From assembly GCF_001592045.1 (NCBI RefSeq), contig NZ_BCWB01000021.1, forward strand, positions 31,294 through 95,293: 64,000 nucleotides of DNA. Direction: 5' to 3'. Source of the DNA: Thermobifida fusca NBRC 14071 = JCM 3263. Its GTDB lineage: Bacteria > Actinomycetota > Actinomycetes > Streptosporangiales > Streptosporangiaceae. The notes beneath the pieces are model-generated. The model searched no databases. It worked only from the letters and a program-made list of their open reading frames with translations, and was not told the origin of the DNA. Of this stretch, positions 1 to 7,845 are shown one piece after another. How positions within the stretch are numbered: position 1 is the first letter of the stretch; every line of letters begins with the position of its first letter. The translations under genes and the position numbers were made by a program.

Positions 1-2
1 AC

Positions 3-890
3 GATGCGCGGATCTACTACGACGCGATCGGCTCAGGCGGCGGACGGAACCAGTTCATCGACGGCGCGGTGGACTTCGCCGGGTCCGACGCGGCCATGGA
101 CGAAGGCGAACAGGAGGAGGCCCGCCAGCGCTGCGACTCCGACGTCATCCACCTGCCCGCCTACGTGGTACCGATCGCGGTGGCCTTCAACCTGGAGGGC
201 ATCGACTCGCTCAACCTGACCCCCGACACGCTTGCCCGCCTGTTCAGCGGCGACATCACCCGGTGGAACGACCCGGCGATCGCGGAGACCAACCCCGACG
301 TCGACCTCCCCGACCTTCCCGTGGTCCCGGTCAGCCGTTCAGACGAGTCCGGCACTACGGAGAACTTCACGGCCTACCTGGCGGCTGCTGCTCCTGACGC
401 ATGGCCTCACGACCCTGACGGGCAGTGGCCCTTTCCCCCGGTGGAAGCCGGGCAGGGCAACAGCGGCGTGGCCCAGGCGATCCGTGGCGGTCAGGGCACG
501 ATCGGCTACCTGGAGGCGTCCCACGCTGAAGGCATGGCCACGGTCCGCGTGGGCTCGGGGGACAGCTTCGTCGCCCCGTCGCCGGAGTCTGCGGCACGGA
601 TCGTATCGGTCTCCCCGCGGCGGGACAGCACCACCCCGCACGACCACGCCATGGAGTTGGACTACTCCGCTACCGAAGCCGACGCCTACCCCATCGTGCT
701 GGTCAGCTACGAGATCGCCTGCCTGTCGTACGCGGACGCCGCCACCGCGGAGGGAGTGCGCACCTTCCTGTCCTACCTGCTCAGCGCGGAAGGCCAGGAA
801 GCAGCGTCTCAGGAATCCGGGTCGGCTCCGCTCGACGCGGAACTGCGCGCAGAGCTGCTGGAGTCCGTGGCGGCGATCGGCACCCACTGA
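3..890 (+). CDS. pstS: Phosphate ABC transporter substrate-binding protein PstS (5' truncated by window edge)
   Basis: This is the C-terminal 295 residues or so of a periplasmic-type phosphate-binding protein, the extracellular receptor of the PstSCAB importer. The frame is open from the first complete codon at position 3, so the signal peptide and N-terminal lobe lie outside the window. Visible family features are the AIGSGGGRNQFIDGAVDF stretch (residues 8-25), with the Ser/Gly phosphate-binding loop, then FAGSDAAM, the SGDITRWNDPAI segment and the SRSDESGTTENF motif, all typical of PstS. The last part (about residues 200-295) is the usual mixed helix region. The gene stops at TGA 888-890 and is followed by an unrelated nucleotidyltransferase gene, so pstC, pstA and pstB are not downstream here. 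Confidence 0.9.
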   Translation, partial: DARIYYDAIGSGGGRNQFIDGAVDFAGSDAAMDEGEQEEARQRCDSDVIHLPAYVVPIAVAFNLEGIDSLNLTPDTLARLFSGDITRWNDPAIAETNPDVDLPDLPVVPVSRSDESGTTENFTAYLAAAAPDAWPHDPDGQWPFPPVEAGQGNSGVAQAIRGGQGTIGYLEASHAEGMATVRVGSGDSFVAPSPESAARIVSVSPRRDSTTPHDHAMELDYSATEADAYPIVLVSYEIACLSYADAATAEGVRTFLSYLLSAEGQEAASQESGSAPLDAELRAELLESVAAIGTH

Positions 891-976
891 CCGCTCCCCT
901 GCACTGCCAGGGCTGCGGACTGGTGCCAGGAGGGTGGGCCGCTGCGGCCGTGACTGGAGGCCGAACGGGGGTATCG

Positions 977-1768
977 GTGATCGACACAGAGTTTGTCGAC
1001 CATGTTGCTGACCGGCTGGCCGCCCTGCCCGGGGTGACCGCGGTGAGCCTGGGTGGCTCCCGGGCCGTGGGCACGCACCGCGCCGACAGCGACTGGGACC
1101 TGGCCATCTACTACCGGGACCGGTTCGACCCGCAAGACTTGCGGGACCTCGGCTGGCCCGGTGAAGTCTCGGAGATCGGCGGTTGGGGCGGCGGGGTGTT
1201 CAACGGGGGTGCGTGGCTGACCATCGACGGCCGCCGGGTGGACGTGCACTACCGGGACCTGGCCGTGGTGGAGCACCAGATCACCGAGGCGGAGCACGGC
1301 CGGTTCGAGGTTGAGCCGCTCTTGTTCCATCTCGCGGGGATCCCCACCTACCTGGTGGTGGCGGAGCTCGCGCTCAACCGGGTGCTGCGCGGCAGCCTGC
1401 CGCGGCCGGTGTTTCCGGAAGCGCTCCGCGCCAGTGCCCCGCCCCGCTGGTGGGGCACGGCGCGTATGACGTTGGACTATGCGCGCAGCAACCACGCACC
1501 CCGCGCCCAGGTTGCGCAGGTGGCCGCGGGAATCACGGTAGCTGCCTGCCAGGCCGCGCACGCGGTGCTCGCCGCCCGCGGCGAATGGGTCACCAACGAG
1601 AAAACCCTGCTGGACCGGGCGAACGTGCGCGGTATCGACGGGATTGTTGCCGGGCTGCGCGCTGATCCGCACGCACTGGCCGAGGCAGTGGATGCGGCTC
1701 GCGCGCTGTTGACCGAGCGGGTCGACGCCGCTCTCAACCAGCGGCCTGGCCCAAGCCCGAGCCGTTAA
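977..1768 (+). CDS. Nucleotidyltransferase-fold protein (MNT / aminoglycoside-adenylyltransferase-like)
   Basis: Predicted cytosolic protein of 263 aa with an N-terminal polymerase-beta-type nucleotidyltransferase core. The signature GGSRAVG...DSDWDLAIYYR (residues about 25-49) carries the G-S motif and the paired metal-binding aspartates, and a third acidic position may be in RRVDVHYRD (about 82-90). The C-terminal half is helical and resembles the substrate-binding part of AadA or DUF4037-type enzymes. The substrate cannot be read from sequence; nucleotidylation of a small molecule or a protein is possible. I chose GTG 977 because residue conservation begins just after it and a G-rich stretch precedes it. 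In-frame GTG 947 and an upstream extension to 923 are possible but look non-coding. Confidence 0.7.
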   Translation: MIDTEFVDHVADRLAALPGVTAVSLGGSRAVGTHRADSDWDLAIYYRDRFDPQDLRDLGWPGEVSEIGGWGGGVFNGGAWLTIDGRRVDVHYRDLAVVEHQITEAEHGRFEVEPLLFHLAGIPTYLVVAELALNRVLRGSLPRPVFPEALRASAPPRWWGTARMTLDYARSNHAPRAQVAQVAAGITVAACQAAHAVLAARGEWVTNEKTLLDRANVRGIDGIVAGLRADPHALAEAVDAARALLTERVDAALNQRPGPSPSR

Positions 1769-1776
1769 CCGTCCTG

Positions 1777-2589
1777 TCAGTGCGGTTCAGGCTGGGGCGG
1801 GCGCGGCTTCCAACGGAGGCGGGTCAGCGTGCGGGCTTCCCACAGCACGACCACGGCTCCCGCGGCGAGTGCGGTGAGCACCGCGCTGGTCGCATGCGCC
1901 GCCACCGTGTGATATGTCGGGGTGAGCGTGCCCCACAGGTTGATCAGCATGTGGCTGACCACGACCGCGGCGACACTTGCCCCCGTGTTGACGTAGACCC
2001 ACGTCCATAGCACGCGTAGGGCGACCGTGGCGAGGAACTGCCAGGCCACCCAGTCGGGCGGGTGGACCTGGCTCCACGGCACGACATGCCAGGCCGCGCT
2101 GACGACACCGATGACAAGGGCTGTGGTCAGCGCACCGTGGCGGGCACGCAGCGCGTCGGTGGCGTACGCCGTCCAGCCCACTTCCTCGGCTGCAGCCGCG
2201 CCGAGGTAGACGCAGACCAAGGCGAGCACCCCGGGCAGGGTCGGCTGCGGCATACTGACCGGCTCCCCGGCAAAGCGCAGGAGGAGGTGGGTCAGCACGG
2301 GCCCCGCGGAGACCAGGGGTATCGCGGCATACCAGACCCACCGGCGCGGGCGGGGCGGGACCAGCAGCCGCCCCCACAGGGCACGGACCGCGGCGGACCT
2401 CCCCTCCTGCCAGGCCAGCAGGGTAGCGGCGATGGCCGGGCAGACGAACATGAGCGCGCTGACCGGCATCGCCATGGGAACCGCGTCGGGACTCTCGACG
2501 AGAAACCCGAGGATCCAGAAGGGAACCGCGAACAGGAACGTCAGCAGGAAGAGGCGGAGCGGCGCCACCAGTGTCGGCGTGTCGGTCAC
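1777..2589 (-). CDS. CPBP-family intramembrane metalloprotease (Abi/CAAX type)
   Basis: Polytopic membrane protein of 270 aa. The glutamate motif EEVGWTAY, the AWHVVPW motif and the SHMLIN motif occur in the order and spacing of CPBP (CAAX protease and bacteriocin-processing, formerly Abi) intramembrane proteases, whose Glu and His residues bind the catalytic metal. Hydrophobic segments surround each motif. The frame stays open far upstream (to 3039), but that part is arginine/proline-rich and overlaps the glycosyltransferase gene antisense to nothing else. I therefore place the start at GTG 2589, with GGAG about nine bases upstream. The substrate is unknown; relatives process prenylated or secreted peptides or act in bacteriocin self-immunity. 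It lies downstream of the glycosyltransferase gene on the same strand. Confidence 0.75.
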   Translation of the reverse strand: MTDTPTLVAPLRLFLLTFLFAVPFWILGFLVESPDAVPMAMPVSALMFVCPAIAATLLAWQEGRSAAVRALWGRLLVPPRPRRWVWYAAIPLVSAGPVLTHLLLRFAGEPVSMPQPTLPGVLALVCVYLGAAAAEEVGWTAYATDALRARHGALTTALVIGVVSAAWHVVPWSQVHPPDWVAWQFLATVALRVLWTWVYVNTGASVAAVVVSHMLINLWGTLTPTYHTVAAHATSAVLTALAAGAVVVLWEARTLTRLRWKPRPPQPEPH

Positions 2590-2723
2590 GGCTACGGACT
2601 CCGTGGTTGCTGGTGCAGAAGGCCCCGGCGCTTTGTCGGGTGCTGTCCGGTTCGACGGGGCTGCGGGGACCGCGGTTCCCTGTGCTGCGGGCCTGGGAGG
2701 GCCGGGTGTGGTGGATGGAGTGC

Positions 2724-4262
2724 TCAGTGTTCCCGAGGACGGCGTCGGACAGCGTCCCGGCTCCGGTGCCACACGGCGGCGAGCCGGTTCCAGCCGTGGC
2801 GGAGCAGGGTCAGCGGCCGCGGGCGGCGGGCCCCGATCCCCCAGTCGTGGGGGACGGCGATCGCGGACAGGTCCACCGTGTCGGCTCTGCCCTGCATCCG
2901 GTAGCGGCCGTGGATCGCGGCTACTGCCGTGCTCAGGTCGTCTGGTTCGGCGGCGGTTCGGGCGAGGGCCCGGGTGCGCCACAGGGTGAGCTGCTGGGGC
3001 GTGTCGTGGACGAGTTCCACGACCCCGGCGTTCGCCCATTCAGCGCGGTCCACGAGCTGGGCCACGGTCCGCGGCGCCACCCCGCAGGTCACTGGCACGC
3101 GGAGCAGGTAGGGTGCGGGGAATCCGGTGCGGGGTGGGTGCGATGCGAACCGGACGCGGGGTTCGGCGAGATAGTGGGCTTGGATCAGGCGGGCTTCCAC
3201 CCACCAGTCGGCCTCGGTGTCCCAGTCGGCGACGAGGACCACGTCCACCTCCACGCCTGTGCTGGCGAGGAGCCGGTCCACGCAGGCGCGCACGAGTTCG
3301 TAGGGGTGCTGGGCCGCGTCGACGACGGCGAGCACCATCGGCACCCGGTGTTCTCCACGACGCCGCGGCCGGTAGGCGGGGCGGGCGTAGGGCACGAGGG
3401 TGCTGAGTGCGTCGCTGCGCAGTCCGGGCACACGGGTGCGGGTGGCGGTGGCGCTGCCTACGTGCCAGGCGCGTGCCTCCCGGTCGGGGATGAAAATCGC
3501 CCCGTGCTGCCACAGCCGGTAGCCGAGTTCGGTGTCGTGGCCCAGGGTGAGCGCGGGGTTGACTCCGCCAGCGGATTCGTAGAGGGCGCGGCTCATGGTC
3601 ACGCATGCGCCGACGAAGGCCTGGTAGCTCAGGCTGTCGGCGTCGCGGAGGTCGTTGGTGCGGGCGAGCAGCCGGGCGATGCGGGGATGGGGTGGGGCGT
3701 CGGGGAAGCGACGGCGGAGGGTGCGGGCCACGACAGGGTCGGCAGCGTCCACCGGGTCGGGATCGTGGTCGAGCGCGTAGCGGAGGTCGGCGAAGGACAC
3801 CGCGTGGGAGTGCGTGTGCTGCCAGCGGACCAGGGTTTCGATGAGGGTGGCTTCGACTAACAGGTCGGGGTCGAGCCAGCACAGGACTTCCCCGCTGCTG
3901 ATGCGGGATCCGTGGGCGCGGGCATGTCCAGGCCCCCAGCCGTCGGGCGGGGCGGGTTCGATCCGGCACCGGTGGGGCCGCCGGTCGGGAAGGCGCAGCC
4001 GGGGTGTGGAGTGGTCGTCGACGACCACGACTTCCATCAGGTGCGCGGGGTAGGTCTGGTGGGTGAGGCAGGCGAGGAGCCGGTCGAGCTGCCGCTGGTT
4101 GTTGCGGGCGGGGATGACGATGCTGACGGTGGGGCCGGGTGTCCAGGAGCCCACGGTGGGCGGGGTGAGGGTGCTCCAGTCGTTGCGGAATACTCGCGGA
4201 TCAGTGGGTTCGGGCGGTGACACACCCTCGATTGACAACTCTGTGTAACTAAATAGATTCAC
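2724..4262 (-). CDS. Family 2 glycosyltransferase, two-domain
   Basis: Protein of about 512 aa without a clear signal peptide. The first 300 residues are a GT-A fold: PTVSIVIPARNNQRQLDRLL opens the nucleotide-sugar site, VVVVDDHST and CWLDPDLLVE supply the DxD-type metal and sugar-nucleotide residues, and GHDTELGYRLWQHG is the typical acceptor-side ED-like motif. From about residue 310 a second Rossmann-like segment begins (VPMVLAVVDAAQHPYELVRACVDRLL) with no obvious DxD. It could be a degenerate second GT domain. Start assignment is uncertain: GTG 4262 gives a slightly AT-rich beginning, GTG 4223 is an alternative just before SPPEPTD, and neither has a good ribosome-binding site. No neighbouring polysaccharide genes indicate the product. 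Confidence 0.75.
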   Translation of the reverse strand: MNLFSYTELSIEGVSPPEPTDPRVFRNDWSTLTPPTVGSWTPGPTVSIVIPARNNQRQLDRLLACLTHQTYPAHLMEVVVVDDHSTPRLRLPDRRPHRCRIEPAPPDGWGPGHARAHGSRISSGEVLCWLDPDLLVEATLIETLVRWQHTHSHAVSFADLRYALDHDPDPVDAADPVVARTLRRRFPDAPPHPRIARLLARTNDLRDADSLSYQAFVGACVTMSRALYESAGGVNPALTLGHDTELGYRLWQHGAIFIPDREARAWHVGSATATRTRVPGLRSDALSTLVPYARPAYRPRRRGEHRVPMVLAVVDAAQHPYELVRACVDRLLASTGVEVDVVLVADWDTEADWWVEARLIQAHYLAEPRVRFASHPPRTGFPAPYLLRVPVTCGVAPRTVAQLVDRAEWANAGVVELVHDTPQQLTLWRTRALARTAAEPDDLSTAVAAIHGRYRMQGRADTVDLSAIAVPHDWGIGARRPRPLTLLRHGWNRLAAVWHRSRDAVRRRPREH

Positions 4263-4318
4263 ACGGTCACTATAGGGGGCAAGCGGGCAGGGTTCTGGGA
4301 ATGGCCTGCTCTGCAGCC

Positions 4319-4357
4319 GGGGGCGTCGCCGAGTCCGTCCTCCTCGGCGACGCCCCC
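4319..4357. terminator. 15-bp perfect stem, possible terminator
   Basis: A GC-rich 15-bp stem (4319-4333 with 4343-4357) encloses a 9-base loop. No T tract follows on either strand. It lies about 250 bases beyond the 3' end of the ligase gene on the minus strand and just upstream of the glycosyltransferase start, so it may end ddl transcription or lie in the glycosyltransferase leader. Confidence 0.4.
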
Positions 4358-4473
4358 ATGACCGCACGGTCACCGTCGCGGCATTCCGACGCTATCCGCA
4401 ACCAGAGACACTTTTCAGTTTCCCCCGCCGGCCACGGCTTTACTCTCCCACCAGGACCAACGCTTCGTGACTA

Positions 4474-4495
4474 AGATCACTTACCATAGTGATCT
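4474..4495. promoter_or_regulatory. AT-rich inverted repeat AGATCACT-N6-AGTGATCT
   Basis: The two 8-base arms are perfect and further partial complementarity extends to about 4468-4503. The local sequence is much richer in A and T than its surroundings. It sits between the 3' end of the ligase gene and the glycosyltransferase gene on the same strand, so it may be a terminator hairpin or a protein-binding site. Which one cannot be decided from sequence. Confidence 0.35.
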
Positions 4496-4605
4496 CGGTA
4501 ACGAAAAATTGGTGCGGGGTGGCGGCACGGCTATTCCCCTTCCCGTGCACCGGTCCCCCCGGAAGAGAGCCGCGCACCAGCGGTGCCCGCCTCCTGTCTT
4601 GCGGC

Positions 4606-5595
4606 TCAGCCCCGCAGCAGGGCGCGGTGGGCCAGTTCACGGCAGACCACCGCGAAGTCCATTCCCGCGGCCTCCACAGCCAGCGGCAGCGTGGACGTGT
4701 CGGTCATTCCCGGAGAGACGTTGACCTCGAGGAAGTAGACGCGCCCAGTCTCATCGATGATGAGGTCGGTGCGGGAAACGTCCCGCAGCCCAAGGGCGCG
4801 GTGCGCGGTGACCGCCGCATCCGCGGCAGCGCGCGCCACCTCGTCGGAGAGCCGGGCCGGGCTGAAGAACTCGGTGCGTCCCGCGGTGTAGCGGGCCGCG
4901 TAGTCGTAGACACCTCCGTCCGGCACGATCTCCACGGCGGGCAGCGCCACCGGGCCGTCCCCCAGGTCAAGCACGCCAACCGCGACTTCGACCCCCGTCA
5001 CCTGCTGTTCGATCAGCGCGGTGTCGCTGTAGGCAAAGCAGCTCACCAGGGCCGCGGGCAGCGCGGACGCTTCCGTGACGGCCGTCGCCCCGAACGCGGA
5101 ACCGCCCTGGGCGGGTTTCACAAACAGCGGCAGCCCCAGCATCGCCACGATGCGCTCCAAGACCGCGTGGGCACCCAGGTCGTGGAAGAGCGACTTGGGG
5201 AGCGCCAGTCCACGCGGCACGGCAATCCCCTGCTCGGCGACGAGGGTCTTCGCGATCGGTTTAGCGTAGGCGGCCCGGCAGGCATCGGGACGGGCACCCA
5301 CATAGGGGACCCCGGCCAGCTCCAGGACTTCGCGGATCGCCCCATCCTCCCCGGACGTGCCGTGGAGCACCGGGAACACCACCTGCGGCGGATCATCCGT
5401 CAGCAGATTGAGCAGCTCAGGACCGACATCGCAGGTCTGCACCTCCACGTCGAGACGGCGCAGCGCCTCAGCGACACGCCGACCGGAGCGCACCGACACC
5501 TCGTGTTCGGGTGACAACCCTCCGGCTAGCACGAGCACCCGGTTCAGGTCGGCCACGGTCCTGCCCTCTCTTCGTCCCTGTTCTGCTGTGGTCAC
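4606..5595 (-). CDS. ddl: D-alanine-D-alanine ligase family ATP-grasp protein
   Basis: An ATP-grasp enzyme of about 329 aa, predicted to join two D-alanines (or a related D-amino-acid pair) with ATP in the cytosol for peptidoglycan precursor synthesis. Ddl hallmarks: LVLAGGLSPEHEVSVRSG near the N-terminus, FPVLHGTSGEDGAIREVLELAGVPYVG, the ATP lysine in LPLFVKPAQGGSAFG, and the C-terminal metal and substrate motif DLIIDETGRVYFLEVNVSPGMTDTSTLP. Length fits the family. The gene starts 14 bases after the aminotransferase gene and is probably co-transcribed with it. GTG 5595 is used; GTG 5556, preceded by GAGGGCAGGA, is an equally good start. T. fusca probably has another cell-wall Ddl elsewhere, so a role with the adjacent aminotransferase is possible. 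Confidence 0.85.
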   Translation of the reverse strand: MTTAEQGRREGRTVADLNRVLVLAGGLSPEHEVSVRSGRRVAEALRRLDVEVQTCDVGPELLNLLTDDPPQVVFPVLHGTSGEDGAIREVLELAGVPYVGARPDACRAAYAKPIAKTLVAEQGIAVPRGLALPKSLFHDLGAHAVLERIVAMLGLPLFVKPAQGGSAFGATAVTEASALPAALVSCFAYSDTALIEQQVTGVEVAVGVLDLGDGPVALPAVEIVPDGGVYDYAARYTAGRTEFFSPARLSDEVARAAADAAVTAHRALGLRDVSRTDLIIDETGRVYFLEVNVSPGMTDTSTLPLAVEAAGMDFAVVCRELAHRALLRG

Positions 5596-5609
5596 GACTG
5601 CTCGGTCTC

Positions 5610-6932
5610 CTACGGCAGGTCAGGCGCTGGCGCCTCGCCGCCCCGCCCGGTGGAGGAGGGGACACCACCGAAGGTGTCACGCAGCTCGATCTCGCTCTCC
5701 AGGACACTCACCAGGCGGCGCACTCCCTCGCGGATCTGTTCGGGAGTGGGATAGCAGAACGACAACCGCATGTTGCGTTCTCCGCCGCCACCGTAGTAGA
5801 AGCCGGTTCCCGGAACGTAGGCGACCCGTTCGTTGACGGCGCGGGGCAGCATCGCCTTGGAATTGATCCCTTCGGGGAGGGTCGCCCACACGAAGAAGCC
5901 GCCGCTGGGCCGGGTCCACGAGCATTCCGGCGGCATGAGCGCGTCCAGGCTCGACAGCATGGCGTCGCGGCGGGCCCGGTACATTTCGTTGAACTCTTTG
6001 ATCTGTTCCGGCCACGGCTGGGTGGCCAGGTAGCGGCCCACAATCGCCTGGTTGAAGTTGGAGTGGCTGAGCATCGCCGACTCGACGGCCAAGATGAGCT
6101 TGTCACGCACCGCTGCCGGAGCCAGCGCCCAGCCGATCCGGAACCCGGGGGACAGCGTCTTCGAAAAAGACCCCAGGTAGATGACGTTGCGTTCCGACTC
6201 GGCGCGGAGCGGACGCACCGGATCGCCTTCATACCGCAGCAGGCCGTACGGGTTGTCTTCGACGACCAGCAGGTTGAACCGCTCGCAGATCTCCAGGACG
6301 CGGTGGCGCCGCTCCGGGGCCAGGGTGACCCCGGCAGGGTTATTGAAGGTCGGCACCGTGTAGAAGAACTTGACCCGTTTTCCTTGACGGGTCAGGGCGG
6401 CGAGACGTTCCTCGAGCGCTTCGGGGATGACCCCGTCGTCGTCCATGGGGATGTGCTCGATGTGGGCCTGGTAGGCGGCGAAGGTGTTGATCGCGGTCAC
6501 GTACGTGGGCCCCTCGGTCAGCACCACGTCGCCGGGGTCGACGAAGACTTTGGTGACGAGGTCCAGTGCCTGCTGGGAACCGACGGTGACGATCACGTCG
6601 TCCGGACTGGCGTCGATCTCCTCGAGGGCCATAACCTCGCAGATCTGCTGGCGCAGCACCGGGTCGCCTTGGGCTGAGCCGTACTGCAGGGCGGTGCGGC
6701 CCTGTTCGACGACGACCTGCTGAGCGAGTTCCCCGAGAGCGTCCAGCGGCAGGGCGCTGATGTTGGGCATTCCCCCGGCGAGGGAGACCACTTCGGGTCG
6801 GGAAGCGACGGCGAACAGTGCGCGGACTTCCGAGGCCACCATCCCTGCGGCGCGTGCCGCGTAAGCGTCGACGTAGGGGTCGATACGTGAACCCTGCGGG
6901 TTGGGTTGGGACTCTCGGGGATCAACGGACAC
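5610..6932 (-). CDS. PLP-dependent class I/II aminotransferase (LysN / 2-aminoadipate-transaminase-like)
   Basis: Fold-type-I PLP enzyme of 440 aa. Visible motifs are VVSLAGGMPN near the substrate entrance, ALQYGSAQGDPVLRQQI, IVTVGSQQALDLV, the PLP-contact region YTVPTFNNPAGVTL, LVVEDNPYGLLRYEG, and the Schiff-base lysine in YLGSFSKTLSPGFRIGW. It probably transfers an amino group between an amino acid and 2-oxoglutarate or another 2-oxoacid. The MocR/LysN-like subgroup includes 2-aminoadipate and aromatic aminotransferases but lacks the GntR head of MocR regulators. Start GTG 6932 has a strong GGAGGT five bases upstream; the longer open frame to 7085 is not needed. The downstream ligase gene follows after 14 bases, suggesting a two-gene operon acting on the same amino acid pool. 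Confidence 0.88.
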   Translation of the reverse strand: MSVDPRESQPNPQGSRIDPYVDAYAARAAGMVASEVRALFAVASRPEVVSLAGGMPNISALPLDALGELAQQVVVEQGRTALQYGSAQGDPVLRQQICEVMALEEIDASPDDVIVTVGSQQALDLVTKVFVDPGDVVLTEGPTYVTAINTFAAYQAHIEHIPMDDDGVIPEALEERLAALTRQGKRVKFFYTVPTFNNPAGVTLAPERRHRVLEICERFNLLVVEDNPYGLLRYEGDPVRPLRAESERNVIYLGSFSKTLSPGFRIGWALAPAAVRDKLILAVESAMLSHSNFNQAIVGRYLATQPWPEQIKEFNEMYRARRDAMLSSLDALMPPECSWTRPSGGFFVWATLPEGINSKAMLPRAVNERVAYVPGTGFYYGGGGERNMRLSFCYPTPEQIREGVRRLVSVLESEIELRDTFGGVPSSTGRGGEAPAPDLP

Positions 6933-7313
6933 GATCCACCTCCGCTTGTGAAGGACCCGTACGGACCGGAACCGCCGACAGGCGGGGCCGCGTACGCGGT
7001 CCATATCTGGAGGACGGCGGGCAAAGCGGTCATCCCCCTCTTTTTCCGCCGTCGACGCCCCGGTTAATGAGGCAAGTGTACGCACTTGTCAACCTCAGCA
7101 CCCCCAATGGCCGCATCCGCAGCGGTGTAAACCTCCTCACGGCCGCTAAGTTGGGAGGCGCCCGCGGGCGAGCGGGCACGGCGCCCTACTCGGGGAACGT
7201 CGGCAGGAAAGCGGTAAGCCGCTGGGCGGAGACGCGCTCCGCCTGGCGCGTGGTTCGCGTCGTCCCGTGGACAGCCCAGCGGACCGGGGGACGCGTAGGG
7301 GGGACGGTTCCGG
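6933..7313. other. Intergenic region upstream of aminotransferase
   Basis: I see no gene here. It contains the aminotransferase ribosome-binding site and an inverted repeat at 7073-7088, and presumably the promoter of the aminotransferase-ddl pair. Confidence 0.5.
7073..7088. promoter_or_regulatory. Inverted repeat CAAGTG-TACG-CACTTG
   Basis: A perfect 6-base inverted repeat around TACG, flanked by AGG (7070-7072) and CCT (7093-7095), lies 141 bases upstream of the aminotransferase start. It is a candidate operator or leader hairpin. No regulator gene lies next to it, so assignment is speculative. Confidence 0.3.
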
Positions 7314-7757
7314 TCAGCGGGTGAAGCCCCGCAGCCGGTCAAGCTGGCGACGTTCACGCTTGGTGGGGCGTCCCGCACCGCGGGGGCGGCGGGCCACCGG
7401 AACGGCGAGCTCGGGCGGCACCACAGGAGTGTGGTCGATGTAGCAGCGGGTCGCGATCGGCGCACCCACGCGTTTTTCGATGATGTGGGTGACCTCGACG
7501 ATCCGGGTGACTCCGTTGACGCGAGCCCGCACCCGGTCGCCTACCTTGACCGAGGTGGCGGGTTTAGCGGGCTTGTCGTTGACCCGAACGTGCCCGGCCC
7601 GGCATGCCTGGGCCGCGTCCGAGCGGGTCTTGGTGAGGCGTACCGCCCACAGCCACCGGTCCACGCGCGTAGCGGGGGGACCGGGCGGGAGCGGAGGAGC
7701 CGTTTTCTGCGGTTCTTCCGAACGGGCCGGTTCCTGCCTGGGATCGTGGTCGTGCAC
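7314..7757 (-). CDS. S4-domain RNA-binding protein (Hsp15/YrfH-like)
   Basis: Small basic protein of 147 aa. Residues about 31-90 form an S4 RNA-binding domain (VDRWLWAVRLTKTRSDAAQA, then GHVRVNDKPAKPATSVKVGDRV), the arrangement of Hsp15, which binds stalled 50S subunits carrying nascent chains. The C-terminus is rich in Arg and Lys (RRPRGAGRPTKRERRQLDRLR) and fits non-specific RNA contact. The N-terminal 30 residues are polar and Pro-rich. It starts at GTG 7757 without a clear ribosome-binding site and may be leaderless. It is transcribed as a single gene. Confidence 0.82.
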   Translation of the reverse strand: MHDHDPRQEPARSEEPQKTAPPLPPGPPATRVDRWLWAVRLTKTRSDAAQACRAGHVRVNDKPAKPATSVKVGDRVRARVNGVTRIVEVTHIIEKRVGAPIATRCYIDHTPVVPPELAVPVARRPRGAGRPTKRERRQLDRLRGFTR

Positions 7758-7845
7758 GGTCCCCAGGGTAGCGTCGGCTCCCTGGGTTTCGAAGGGGCCG
7801 GGGCGGCCCCGGTACGGTACGGCGCCGCCCCGAGTCAGGCACCGG

